64,000 nucleotides of DNA from Gerris lacustris (taxonomy: Eukaryota; Arthropoda; Insecta; Hemiptera; Gerridae): the NCBI GenBank assembly GCA_951217055.1, contig OX578279.1, positions 75,000,131 to 75,064,130 on the forward strand, written 5' to 3'. The notes beneath the pieces are model-generated. The model was not told where the DNA came from and did not search any database. It was given only the letters and a program-made list of their open reading frames with translations. This document shows, piece by piece, positions 22,378 through 33,489 of the stretch; the first letter of the stretch is position 1; each line of letters starts with the position of its first letter. The translations under genes and the position numbers were made by a program.

Positions 22378-22519
22378 GGACTTCAACCCCTTCGTAACGC
22401 GGATTTCACCGCGGAAAACCATGCTGTTTATTCTATATTATGTAGTTCAAAATCTTCCGATGGTAACCGCGTCTACGTTTGGTTCCTTAATCCTTCTACA
22501 GCCCTAGAGTACTTCCTAA

Positions 22520-23216
22520 GGGGGGCTGGCTTTGATATTTTTTTGGAACGAAGTTCCTTATGGCACGTTCTGGAGCCCGGGAGAAAATCCGAAAAAAACG
22601 ACCAAAATCACCGTCACAAAATCACTGTCACGCAAAATCCATCACGAAATATACCGATGACAATAACTTGAGTAAAAGATCACCGAGTTAGTTGAAATTT
22701 GGTACACATGTTCATTTTACCAATGCCCAGGTTAAGTTCGTTGGACAACGTTATCCACCCAAGCGTTCACGCGCAACGCTCGCGTAAACGTAAGCTTCAA
22801 AAATCTTAAGACGGAAAAAAGTGTTATTAAGGAAGCCTGTTACTTGACTTGTTTGGATTATTTTTGTTATATGTCACAATGTCACTTGGTTTTGTAAATG
22901 TAAGAAAACATAATCACGGTCTTGTTAAAAGTAAAATTGATCTGTACTAACGCTTATTTCAATATATTATTACAATACAGCGTACTTAATCCAAGACAAA
23001 AATCTAACTTCATCTATTTAATGAGACAAACTTTTTTTTGAATAATTTTTTTAGTAAAACGAATACTGACACTGTTATGAAGTGATAAAGATCGCTAAAT
23101 TTATTAAAGTGAAAATTTATTAAAATGTATACGTACTTAGCAGTGTGATTTTATAATTTATATTTAATGAAAAATGTAAGGAACTTCGTTCCTACCTGGT
23201 GTCCCGCGACACCACA
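22520..23216. mobile_element. RF5 repeat with inverted GGAACGAAGTTCC ends
   Basis: GGAACGAAGTTCCTTA (22552-22567) and TAAGGAACTTCGTTCC (23178-23193) are exact complements. After the right one lies a hairpin GGTGTC-CCGC-GACACC. The interior contains the RF4 module ('ATAACTTGAGTAAAAG', 'CCAACGCTCGCGTAAACG'-like, 'TTCGTTGGACAACGTTATCC'), which is shared with 32910-33489, 44369-45042, 45689-47223 and 51573-52350. Confidence 0.65.
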
Positions 23217-23429
23217 CGTATTTTATTTTTATTGTAAATGTAACGTCTCAAATTTGATTTTTAACGCTATTAAACATACTCTAGCCTTTTAACCCAGTAT
23301 TCAAATACGAGTATTTTAAAATTTTACCCGTAAGAAAATTATTTATGCTTTAAAACAAATAAATAAGTATAATAAAAGAAACGCGAATGACATAAAAACT
23401 TTAATCCCCTTTTCCCGCATTGAAGGACA

Positions 23430-23993
23430 CGCATGAAAGAGCTAGTAAATCTATAACTAGTAAATCAATAGCTAGTAAATCTATAACTAGTAAATCAATA
23501 GCTAGTAAATCTATAGCTAGTAAATCTATAGCTAGTAAATCTATAGCTAGTAAATCTATAGCTAGTAAATCTATAGCTAGTAAATCTATAGCTAGTAAAT
23601 CTATAGCTAGTAAATCTATAGCTAGTAAATCTATAGCTAGTAAATCTAAAGCTAGTAAATCTATAGCTACTAAATCTATATAGCTAGTAAATCTATAGCT
23701 AGTAAATCTATAGCTAGTAAATCTATAGCTAGTAAATCTATAGCTAGTAAATCTATAGCTAGTAAATCTATAGCTAGTAAATCTATAGCTAGTAAATCTA
23801 TAGCTAGTAAATCTATAGCTAGTAAATCTATAGCTAGTAAATCTATAGCTAGTAAATCTATAGCTAGTAAATCTATAGCTAGTAAATCTATAGCTAGTAA
23901 ATCTATAGCTAGTAAATATACAGCTAGTAAATATACAGCTAGTAAATCTATAGCTAGTAAATCTATAGCTAGTAAATCTATAGCTAGTAACAT
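23430..23993. repeat. 15-bp minisatellite, about 37 copies
   Basis: Near-perfect tandem GCTAGTAAATCTATA. One 17-bp variant unit near 23665-23681 shifts the phase, and a few ATATACA variants occur near 23930. Because 15 is divisible by three, stop-free pentapeptide frames run on both strands (Ala-Ser-Lys-Ser-Ile on plus, Leu-Leu-Ala-Ile-Asp on minus). These are artefacts. Confidence 0.95.
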
Positions 23994-24009
23994 CTTTACT
24001 CTTACTTTA

Positions 24010-24130
24010 CTTACACTAAACACTGAAGATGATATAAAACTACAAAATGTCGAAACGCGTTTGTTAATAATTAATACAAAAGTGTGGTGATAATATTGTT
24101 GTGTTATTTTCTATTAACCTCTCTAGTCAT
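24010..24130 (+). other. TGAAGA...GAAACGCGT module, uninterrupted copy
   Basis: CTGAAGA (24023-24029) and GAAACGCGT (24052-24060), followed by 'GTGTGGTGATAATATTGTTG'. This is the undisturbed version of the module at 12240-12290 plus 12805-12870. The two boxes are hammerhead-like, but the spacer shows no good stem II. Confidence 0.5.
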
Positions 24131-24889
24131 AATTATGTAGTGGTACCACAAAATCTCAGTTAAAACAACCATTCATTGCTTAACCAAGAAAGCCTAGCAA
24201 CTGTAAATTTACTAACAATAGCAACCATAAATGCAATAAAATAAACCACAATATTATTAGAGCAGTCGAAAGTTAAAGTGGGTTCTTAAAAGGAAATCAT
24301 TAAAAAATGAACAAAGAAACTAGCTTGTAACATTGATGGTAAATAATAAACATACTCTTTAAGGTGGTTAAAATTAAAAAGACCTCAAGAGTAATAAGCC
24401 TTAAGCTCAGCTGATAAAGTTTGACCAGTGGCATTAGTGATAAAGGTTCTTTGCCAGATAAAAATTATTGGGATTAAAATGTTGGGCCATAGCTATTAAG
24501 TTTAAGATAGCAAATACATGTTTATCTTTCAAGATTTGTTAAATGATTTCTCTAATCAATCCGATGACAAAGACCATTACGAAAACCAGCTGTTAATTTA
24601 TGATAGTGTTATGAAATAATATGACATAAATTATCTCTAGTTATAAAATTATTTTTAAAATAACCATTATCAATGTGTAATCCATATTATTTCTTTACTA
24701 ATCACATTTTCCACTTAAAGGGATTAGCAGAAGCACTAAACTTCAAAATGTAGATAAGATTAAAATAAATACCTCTAGAGAATACTTGAAATTTGTGAAA
24801 TAAATACAGTCAGATCAAACATTTTCCTTCACTTACCTGAAACAAGAATAAAATAAACAAAATAAATTAGAATACATTATTGAATAATT
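24131..24889. other. Unassigned DNA
   Basis: Nothing recognised. Confidence 0.4.
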
Positions 24890-24959
24890 TAAAGATAAAA
24901 AGAACTTTTTATAACTTACATAAATTTTCTGTTGAATCGTATGTAATGTTGATAATATA

Positions 24960-25163
24960 TCCTCGACTGTGTTTTTCTCCAATGTGTGATAGCGACTCAT
25001 CATGAAAGAGGTGTAGTTCAATAACACTTGTACTCCTGAAGTCAATCCAGTAACCTCAAGATTATCTGAAGAAGGCTGCTTTAGAACAGCCGAAACCGGT
25101 CAATTGTTCAAATTACAATTTTTGTGTGAAGACGTTGTTTGGTTATTGAACTACACCTCTTTC
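24960..25163 (+). mobile_element. 204-bp insertion with hammerhead-like core
   Basis: Bounded by a perfect 11-bp target duplication TTGATAATATA (24949-24959 and 25164-25174). Copy A supplies the empty site. Inside, GAAAGAGGTGTAGTTCAATAAC (25003-25024) is repeated inverted at 25142-25163, and the hammerhead-like motif lies between these arms. The size, duplication length and ribozyme suggest a short mobile RNA such as a Penelope-like fragment or retrozyme-like element. No coding capacity. Confidence 0.7.
25066..25101 (+). ncRNA. Hammerhead-like motif inside insertion
   Basis: CTGAAGA (25066-25072), a stem II of GGCTG/CAGCC (25074-25078, 25087-25091) with an 8-nt loop, then GAAAC (25092-25096) and CGGTC. 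ACCGGT is self-complementary and could form stem III between two RNAs, as known for minimal hammerheads. As at 22344 there is one extra base (A, 25073) before stem II. Confidence 0.5.
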
Positions 25164-25717
25164 TTGATAATATAATTGTTATTGTTATATAATATATAAT
25201 GTTAGTGAGAAAAAAATAGTTCCGAATTTATTTACTTCACATAAATGACAACCAGAGAGCTGATCTTAAACCAATAAAAGGACAAATCTTTGTATAACGG
25301 ATCTCCCCAACACCAAATCTAAAGCATGCCATCGATATATTTGAAATAATATTAATAATATAATCGATATTTCCTGTTTTGCTGTCATTCAATGTTTATC
25401 TATCGCAAATTTGAGACCCGTCAAAATGAAGATTGCGTAAATATTGGATATGGCAAAAAAAATAAAATAACTGGCGGACTTTTTCCGCACAGCAAAATGT
25501 GCTGAAAACTAATTAAATTCTGCTGAAAGATTAAAATGGGATTAATATGGGATAAAAGTATTAAAATAATGCATTGTCATCGTGTTCTGAGCTATGGTAA
25601 AAGTTTCAAATGTCTAGCTATTCGGGAAGTTAGTTAGAAATCGATTACCAGATTTGTACCGGACAAACAAACAAACAAACAAGAATGCAAGCTAATAAAA
25701 ACGTAGTAAAATCATAA

Positions 25718-26304
25718 CATATCATCGTATGTTTATAAAAAATAAAATTGATAACTCCTTTATTCGGCAAAAAGAATAGGGAAAATAAAATGCACGAACA
25801 AATTGAAATCGAACTTCCCCTTAAGAGGATTTTGATAAACAATTTTATTGAAAGCTTATATCTTACAATAACTTATCATAAGTGCATACTTGTAAAAAAC
25901 AGCATAATATATAAACATACATACATGTGTGGGAGTGAATGTGATTCGGGAGGGGGGGGGGGGAATATAATAGAAATGATATTTTAACTCCAACAGAAGC
26001 ATATTTCACCTCTATTCTCATTAATTTCATTTTAGAAACATAAGTACCTACGGATAGAAAATTGCTCCATATTCCCATTCGCTTGAAATTCATTATTTGT
26101 TCCTTTCGATATGATTAGACGTATAGAGTATAAGTCTACTCAGAAAATTAAATCCTAATATACATATATACTTTTTTGGAAGGAGTCGTTAAGGGTATAC
26201 ATTTTAAAACTTTTACATCGTTTTAGACGAACAAATCGGCTATATTTCGCCTCTTTTAAAAAATGTTAACAATTAACGACCCCTAAGACAAAAGAATAGT
26301 AAAA
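25718..26304. other. Unassigned DNA with a G-run
   Basis: A G-run lies at 25951-25962. GGAGTCGTTAAGGG (about 26180) and TTAACGACCCC (about 26273) form a short inverted pair that may mark a small MITE. No gene. Confidence 0.35.
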
Positions 26305-26862
26305 AATCGGTCCGAGACAACTCAGACAAACTTTCTCATATAGAAGTTCATAATTGCTTAGTCCAGCATTCGAGTTTTTGAAGGTCATTTAATTGTTTTT
26401 GAACATTTTATCAAAATAAATCATAAAAATAACTTCTCTTCAACGTGAAATCGAACCCGGCCTCTCTACTTCCTTCTATTTTCATATCTATTTTCTCAGA
26501 GACTAGATTTTTCCCGGGAAAACGGCTTATATTATGAGGCTTATCATCAAATAGATTCATATTTAAATGGACTACATTTTAGAATTTTTTAATTAAAATC
26601 GTCGAAACCGTTTTTAAGAAATAATTTGTTTCACGTTTTTAAGAGTTTTTTTGGGGAAAGGGGGGTAGCTCAAATTTGGAGCCTAAAATCATATCTTGAT
26701 TTTGCCTCGGGGTATGATTTTTCTGAATATGCATGCCAAATCTCGTCAAAATGGGCTTTTTTGGCTCAGGGGACCTTAAAACGTGTAAATCCATCCAAAT
26801 CTCAAAAATCGAACTTTCGCGAATCAAAATACTTTCTGTTTATTTAAGAAAGTAAAAATGGA
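26305..26862 (-). mobile_element. RF2 repeat, copy on minus
   Basis: Starts with TCGGTCCGAGACAACTCAGAC, has the B box complement at 26447-26457, TTTTTCCCGGGAAAACGG, and ends with ACTTTCT / AGAAAGT. The GACAGACAG tract is missing compared with 36925-37568, apparently by internal deletion near 26745-26765. Confidence 0.8.
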
Positions 26863-26876
26863 TAAACGTAGACCCT

Positions 26877-26879
<3 letters not shown>

Positions 26880-26943
<64 letters not shown>
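26880..26943. repeat. (TA)n microsatellite
   Basis: About 64 bp of pure TA, directly after RF2. Confidence 0.97.
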
Positions 26944-26948
<5 letters not shown>

Positions 26949-28074
26949 CATTATGAGTGGAAATATGTATATTGTATATTTATATTGAACTATAATTTAT
27001 TTAAATTGACTAAATATATAAGTGGTAACCTTACAAAATTATATTTGTTTTTTCAATCAAATGCTCTCTTTTAGTATTGAAACACACACTCAAAAAACTC
27101 AGAATAATATAATGACGCAGTTCTAGTATAATAATAGAGTTAAATGAAATAAAAACATTATTAAACGCCATAATAAAATTAAATAACGATAAAAATACAC
27201 TAAAGATTAAGGTAATCTTAAGAAAATGTTTAGTGGATTAGGACAAGCTTAAACACAAATCAGAAAAAAAACATTTTCGTTTAAACTAATAGAGGCTAAT
27301 GAATGGTAATTATCTCGAGACAGATAACAATGTACTAATCTTTACAGCTCATAGCGCTCTTAGATATATTGTGACAGCTGACTCAATTACTAATTATAGC
27401 AGTTAAGCCAGACTCATCTTTGATATAACAGTCACTCGTACATGTGTTTATCCTATTAACAGCACATAAATGCCTATAATTACTAGCTGGACACTTATTA
27501 ACACGTCTGTGATTTACAAGTGTCAAGTATTAATATCCGTCAACAACATTATTGTTTTAAATATCTCAGAATTAAGTTAATAATCTGAAATACATATATA
27601 CCTAGCTTTTGTGATATGTAAAACGTTTAAATGATTCAAAAGCATGCATTTTAAAAAGTTAAAAAAATATTCTCCATAAACAATTGCTATAAACTGATTT
27701 ATTATCATTTTTACAAAAGAACCCCCTTATTTTTAATACCTATATTTTATTTAATTATTTGAAGTTTGGCGGTATTTTGACAGATCTAAACAAACTTTGA
27801 CGTCATCAAAATTATCGCACTAATAAATAATTATAGATATTATTCACTTATAACTTTTAAACAAATTAATAGAATTTCATTGTTTCTTTTTTATATTTGT
27901 TCCTTAATTTTTTCCGGTTCCAACGATATGCTATAAGTCAAAAACCTATATGTAATTTCAGTATTATTAACCGTTAAAGTTTAAACATTCAAAAATTTAT
28001 AACTTCAAAATGGCGGCCAAAATCAAAATGAAATTTAGTGGGCTTGTTTGTCATACAGAGAGCAGCCACAGATT
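26944..28074. other. Unassigned AT-rich DNA
   Basis: No supported feature. Confidence 0.4.
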
Positions 28075-28172
28075 AATTTCAACCATCTGCGCTCTTTAAA
28101 CCATTAAATTATACGGAAAAGGACGCGAGGAAGCTATGTGCCACACTAATTGACAGACTATTGAATATTATA
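28075..28172 (+). mobile_element. RF1 tail fragment
   Basis: Contains 'CCATCTGCGCTCTTTAAA', 'GGACGCGAGGAAGCTATGTG' and 'CCACACTAATTGACAGACTA'. It is nearly identical to the tail of the next copy but lacks the 115 bp that lie between CTTTAAA and CCATTAAATT there. Confidence 0.8.
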
Positions 28173-28518
28173 ATAAATAAATATTCGAGCCAAATTTCAA
28201 CTCGATCAAGACCATTTTCGATTTATTACGATTTTTTAAAATGTTTGCTGACTCAGCAAACTGGGCTCAAGATGGCGGAAAAAGTTGATTTTCCGGGCGG
28301 CACAATAACAGGTTAAGACTGATTTTTCTGCTGTTTCAACTCTCTAGGTTAAATACATTGGGCACTACTATGATAACACACATACACACATACATACGCC
28401 ATGCTGAAAACCACTCAGGAGGTCTTAAAAACACCTAAAACGGATAATTCCGTTGAAATCTCGAAAAAAAATTGTTTGGTGAAAACAATACTTTTCCTAC
28501 TATTAGTAGTGAGGAAAA
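28173..28518. other. Unassigned DNA
   Basis: No supported feature. A CA-rich run lies at 28378-28396. Confidence 0.35.
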
Positions 28519-29021
28519 GTAAAAATAATCCAAGACAGAAATCTGTATCAGACATCAGGACACATTTTTGGATCCATGTCTGTCTGTCACTCAATTGTTA
28601 CAGCCAACATATCATAAAAACTACTCGTGCGATTTTAATAAAATTTGGGTGATAGGTCATAATTAGCCCATTTTTAGTCGTATATGACTTTGAACCTTCT
28701 AGCCCTCTTGTTTCACTTTTACAAGCGCACAAACATACATTTATTTACCCCTATACCTTCAAAAGTTCTCATCTAATTTTTACGAAATTTGGATGGTTTG
28801 TCAAAAGCAGCCCACAGATTAATTTCAACCATCTGCGCTCTTTAAATTTTGCTAATTGATACTTTACTTCATGTAAAAAGTTAAAACAAATTTTAAAAAA
28901 CATGGGGGGGGGGGGGGGTAATAAATTTGACAAAAATAGGTTGTAAAAATATAAAACCATTAAATTATACGGAAAAGGACGCGAGGAAGCTATGTGCCAC
29001 ACTAATTGACAGACTATTTAA
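28519..29021 (+). mobile_element. RF1 copy, 5'-truncated
   Basis: Starts within the family at 'CAAGACAGAAATCTG' and lacks the GCTTCCGAGC head. The tail is complete (28978-29021). It includes a G-run at 28903-28917. Confidence 0.8.
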
Positions 29022-29590
29022 TAATATAATAAATAAATGTTACCAATAAAGAAAATTTGAGATTAAATGTGTGCAAGATAATATCGATTATCAATTTATA
29101 ACTAAACGGTAGGTTCATTACGAATAAATAAGAAATATTATTAATTTAAGGTTCAACGAAGCAAATTTATCATAAAAGGAGGTCTGATTATTTGGAACAC
29201 TTTGTTACCAGGACAAGGAAGCTATTTACAGCATGACTCGTTGTAGAGACGGGAGGCTTGAGGGTACATAATTTATCATTTCGGTGAGTTATATATATAA
29301 ATACCTACATATAAAGAGAGGTAAAAAACATAATATCGTAAATATCGTAAACCGTATTGTATAAAATAAACTTTACTAAGTATAAAAATCTTCATATTGA
29401 TATAGAGACGTGCTTTCCTAATTAAAATTATAATTTATGAAATACAACGATCTATGGAAAAACTAATCATTTATATAATCGAGAAGTATCCCGACGACTC
29501 ACCTCGAAATTATATGTCATTGCTAAGCTAAGGCAACCACAATTAATTCCAATAAAAATAAATGATAGTCAGACATTTTTTAATAAAAAG
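29022..29590. other. Unassigned AT-rich DNA
   Basis: No supported feature. Confidence 0.4.
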
Positions 29591-30303
29591 GTCAAGTGTG
29601 TGCTAGTCAGCACACAGCGAGGGTCCGTAGGCCACACTATATAGTGCTTAACTGTAAAGTGTATAAACAGTGTTTTTTTTAAATGTTAAAAAGCTTACAT
29701 TGAACCATTCTAAGGGTCTGATATTCTCAAAACACACTCTGATAAAGTATTTTTTTGCCACTGAACCGGACTACAACCATACAAATAAATCGAAAAGACC
29801 ATAATTATAAAAAAACGTATTTTGTCAATAAAAAATAAAATAATATTTTTTTCGAAATTTCCAAAAAGTGGTATCTTTACTTTTGGTCGAAGAATGTTCA
29901 GAAATTTTTTCAGATTTTTTGCACTTCACATAAGCGAGATAGAGGGGGGGGGGACACGTTTCAAACCCGCTTCAAACTCGCCTACGCTCGCCCTATCAAA
30001 GTTATAACCATAGAATTATATATTTTTGTAATCAGCTCGACGTACCCTTTCATATGATACCCCTCACGGTGTCGAAAAAAAATTTAAAAAAAATAAACCC
30101 TTAAGTTTTTTTACCCTAATGTTTTTGAAAAATATTTTTTTAAGTCGCTATATTTTTAAAATATGTGGGCAGGTACAAGACACATACATGCCAAATTTCA
30201 AAGTGAGTGGACGAAAGGTGTAGCCATGAGAGCACGCGAGAGGACGGACGGACAGACACACGAAGGAAAATATAAGGGTCCTTGGTTTTGCCTACGGACC
30301 CTA
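29591..30303 (+). mobile_element. RF3 repeat, uninterrupted copy
   Basis: Starts GGTCAAGTGTGTGCTAGTCAG; GTGTGCT-AGTC-AGCACAC is a perfect 7-bp hairpin. Then GGGTCCGTAGGC near the start is matched by GCCTACGGACCC at the end, giving inverted ends. The interior includes 'TTTACTTTTGGTCGAAGAAT', a G-run and 'GGACGGACGGACAGACAC'. It serves as the empty-site control for the copy at 49502-51073. Confidence 0.85.
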
Positions 30304-30410
30304 AAAATCACTTTTTTGGACTGAAGGGACCTCAAAACGTGTAAATCCATTAATATCAAATTTTCGCGCCATTACAATATTTCCTTTTTATATGAGAGAC
30401 TAAAAAAAAA
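30304..30410 (-). mobile_element. RF2 end fragment joined to RF3
   Basis: CACTTTTTTGGACTGAAGGG and 'CCTCAAAACGTGTAAATCC' then 'CGCGCCATTACAATA' are the outer end of RF2. They follow RF3 without a gap. Confidence 0.75.
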
Positions 30411-32163
30411 ACAGACAAGCCAAATATCATAGAAATGTTTTCATGTTAATGTTTTACTTTTAAATCTGTACTTGATAATACTATTTCCCGAAGCTTATAC
30501 GCCCCCCCGGTGGAGTTATAAATACTAAAATAAAATCCTGTCAAGTTAAGGGGGCCCAGCAAGCTACTAAAAGGGTTTCTTTGGTCATAAAATTTCCTAC
30601 ATTGACGTAAATATGTGGAAAAAGTTGCACTTTGGAGGAACAAAGTGTGCATATTATCCTTTAGCATCATAGATATGCATTTTTTTGCGTTTTGTTTTAA
30701 TTATTTCGGGGGTAAAATAGCAGCCATTTTGAAAATGCGATACATATTTGGAATCTTCATTTCAATATACATTTTACTATGATACCCCACTTAAAAATAC
30801 AAAAAATAAAGACTTTTGAGTTGCGAAGTTCGCAACATGTTTTCTGTTTTTGGGCAAAAAAAAGTTTAACTTGTAAACCAAATTTCAAATCTCTAGCTGC
30901 AATAGGTCGGGTGATATGATCCAAGATTTGACTGACGGGACGTACGAACTACCAAAAGCATAAGGGTTTTCTAGGATGACCTCGAAACCCTAAAAAAAAA
31001 AAACTATTGCTGACTATCGATAATGGAAAATAAACCATTGATTGTCAACGATAGTCAGAAACTATCCATTGTCCAATAGTTCTCCGCCTCTAGTTAACTA
31101 GTTACACCACTGACCACTGTTAATCCACCGTAACTAAGGGCTCTAGTTAGAAGTTATCCAAAGCTCTAGTTTTTTCCTGTACTTGGGAATTGATTAGAGA
31201 GTATTCTTAGCATTTCAGATCAAGGGAATATTGCACAGATAAAGTAGTAGGATCGAAAATTCCCTCGACGCGACGGTTCCCCTATAATTTATAAAAACTG
31301 AACAACAAGAGTCTGGAATAAGAGAGAGAATTCAACGTGAGCCAGGTAATTTAGTGGAAATTTTAACTAGTTAATTTGATAGTATACTTTTATCTTATTT
31401 TTTTTGGAAAGTAATTCAATGAAATTGTTCTGTCTTGATTCCGAATTGTCTATTAAATCTATAAGTAAAGCAATTTTGCAGTAAAAAGAAATATAATAAA
31501 AGGCGAATACCGTTTTAATCTCTTTTTGTTTGTTCTTAAACAAGGTAGAATCTAGAACAATATTAAATATTTGCAAGTAAAAAGGAGATTTGTTTCCCCA
31601 GAAGAAATCTTCAAATAGATTTGTCTAAATATTGGAAAAAAGAAAAGGCCTATATGGGATCCTTTAATGGTGGTTTTCTAATATAAAAATGTATTAGTTA
31701 GACGCTTTGTTAATATTCTAAAATATGTGTAACCTTTTCAAATTAAATCACCGAACTTGACCATAATTTTATTAAATAAGATCTTCAAAGGGTGAAAGAT
31801 ATAACAAATTCATAAGGTCTCTGTTAAAAATCAATGCAGGTTGATGCTGGTGTATTTAACTGGTTAAAACCAGTCAAAAAGTTTAGATTTACCAGGCCCC
31901 AGAGTAGACTGGGTCCGAGATTTGGTGATCCTTCGTTGAGAACCTATTACAATTTTAAAGATTATTTTAAGGAATTTGCTTATGATGAAAGAGATAATAG
32001 CAACTGATGATTTGAGAGTCCTTATCAACTATATTCTCTCTAAGGGCCCTTTCTTATAGGTCACTAAGAGCCCTCATTTAGGGCCTCCTGCGGGCTAAGC
32101 CCGTGGGGGCCTCTCCTCTCAGTCAATCAGATTACGCAACATCGAACGTAATCAATTGGTTGG
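30411..32163. other. Unassigned DNA with one repeat relic
   Basis: Bases about 30700-30995 are related to the 2780-3640 element ('GATACCCCACT', ending in GAAACCCTAAAA). The rest shows no feature I can support. Bases 32040-32110 are GC-richer and contain several short inverted pieces (GGGCCT / AGGCCC). Confidence 0.35.
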
Positions 32164-32589
32164 GTGACCGCCACCTCTAACCACGCAGCTCTGGATACGA
32201 TTCGCAGATTGGGCCTCCCACATAATGTCCATCCAGCATTGCTTCAACATTCAACAAATAGGAAGCCTTTGGAAAATTGGGGTCCTTTGAACAATCCCGG
32301 ATTGGAAGATCAAACTCTTTACATTTACAAGAAGCGTTGGTCGATAAACCGCATGTCTCTCATTTCGAATTTTTATCAAACCAATTGTGTCGACTATAGT
32401 TTTCAAAGCCAAAACCTCGGATTCGAGGATGAACAATCGCAAGGGATTGTTCAAGGGAACCCGCATTGGACAAAGCGCTAACTCTTTCGAGCAGCTTCCT
32501 ATTTGTTTAAGCAATGCTGGGTTAAAATTGGGTGAGAGACCCGGTTTGGGAATCAAATTCAGACCTGTGTGGTCAGAGGTAGCGGTCAC
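32164..32589. mobile_element. Diverged foldback, arms about 150-200 bp
   Basis: GTGACCGCCACCTCTAACCAC at the left end faces GGTCAGAGGTAGCGGTCAC at the right end. 'CAGCATTGCTTCAACA', 'CAAATAGGAAGC' and 'TTGAACAATCCC' recur inverted in the right arm. Both strands therefore show similar short frames, which are mirror images and not genes. It is GC-richer than the surroundings. Confidence 0.7.
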
Positions 32590-32827
32590 AAAACTTAGGT
32601 GGGTACCTAAGTGGTCTGCGACTTCAAGGGTAAAACACCCCTGGAATCAATAAAAAAAAAAAGGGCGTTTAGTCATAAATTCCAATAACTCTCATTATAA
32701 ATTTTCTTGAGAAAAATCCCTCAAATAGATTTTCAAAACGGCGGGATCCATGTCACAATCTTAAAAGTGGTATCCCCTCTACAAGATCTACTTATATTTT
32801 AAGATCTAGTGATACATTTTTACTCTT

Positions 32828-32860
32828 TGAATGAATGAATGAATGAATGAATGAATGAAC
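32828..32860. repeat. (GAAT)n microsatellite
   Basis: About eight GAAT units directly upstream of RF1b. Confidence 0.95.
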
Positions 32861-32909
32861 CATTTATTAATCTACAATATTTTTACAACAATTATTATTC
32901 TTCTTTTTT

Positions 32910-33489
32910 GCTTCCGAGCTTACACCGAAGGAAGCATTGTGTTCACTTTTGAGAACGAAAAACTTTTATGCCTCCGATTTCAAAAATTCCAAGACAGAAA
33001 TCCGTTTCAGACATCAGGGAACATTTTTGGTCTCGTTTCTGTCTGTCTGTCTGTCTGTCTGTCGGTCTGTGTGTCCGCAAATTATGAAACGTGCGACGAT
33101 AACTTGAGTAAATGTTGACGGATTTTGATTAAATTTGGTAGACATGTTCATTTTACCAATGCCCAGGACGAGTTCGTTGGACAACGTTATCCGTTGAAGC
33201 GTTCACGAGCAACGCTCGCGTAAACGTGAACTTTAAATTTAAAATTGGAATTTTAGGTCGAGGAAACAATCTAACTTCATCTATTCAATGAGACAAACAT
33301 TTTTTTCAAATACAATTTTTTAGTAAAACCAACAGCGACACCACTATGAAGTGTTAGAGATCGCTGAAACTATTAATCGATTTTACAAAATAAACAATAT
33401 AACAATAAAGTAATATAACAATAATTGTTATAGTACATGATAGGATGCGAGGAAGCTATGTGCCACACTAATTGGCAGTCTATTTTACA
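32910..33489 (+). mobile_element. RF1b chimera: RF1 ends with RF4 interior
   Basis: The head GCTTCCGAGC (32910) through 'TTTCAGACATCAGGGAACAT' is RF1, and the end 'AGGATGCGAGGAAGCTATG' plus GGCAGTCTATTTT is RF1. The middle is RF4: 'ATAACTTGAGTAAATG', 'GAGTTCGTTGGACAACG', 'GCAACGCTCGCGTAAACG'. A second copy with the same join lies at 44369-45042, so this is an established subfamily and not a one-off rearrangement. Confidence 0.8.

Larger units (their letters stand above)
22130..22510 (+). mobile_element. Penelope-like element fragment (candidate)
   Basis: A GC-richer block with, in order, a TATA box, an initiator-like site and a hammerhead-like motif (CTGAAGA...GAAACGTC). Promoter plus ribozyme in a short leader is the arrangement known from pLTRs of Penelope-like elements. 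No reverse transcriptase or GIY-YIG sequence is present. A 67-codon frame crosses it (22304-22507) but has no recognised domain. Confidence 0.4.
24890..25717. repeat. Dispersed duplication, copy B, with insertion
   Basis: Matches 18330-18947, including 'AAGATAAAAAGAACTTTTTAT' and the CAAA-run end. It is interrupted after TTGATAATATA by 204 bp at 24960-25163. Confidence 0.85.

Noticed and set aside
23420..24023. Pentapeptide-repeat proteins (ASKSI and LLAID)
   Set aside because: Translation of a 15-bp minisatellite. A real pentapeptide-repeat protein would show codon variation among repeats, which is absent.
24023..24060. Active hammerhead ribozyme
   Set aside because: Both conserved boxes are present, but the sequence between them forms no stable stem II.
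29822..30007. Frame starting MSIKNKIIFFSKFP, also at 50587
   Set aside because: Both are translations of the same part of RF3. The frame breaks at the G-run in one copy.
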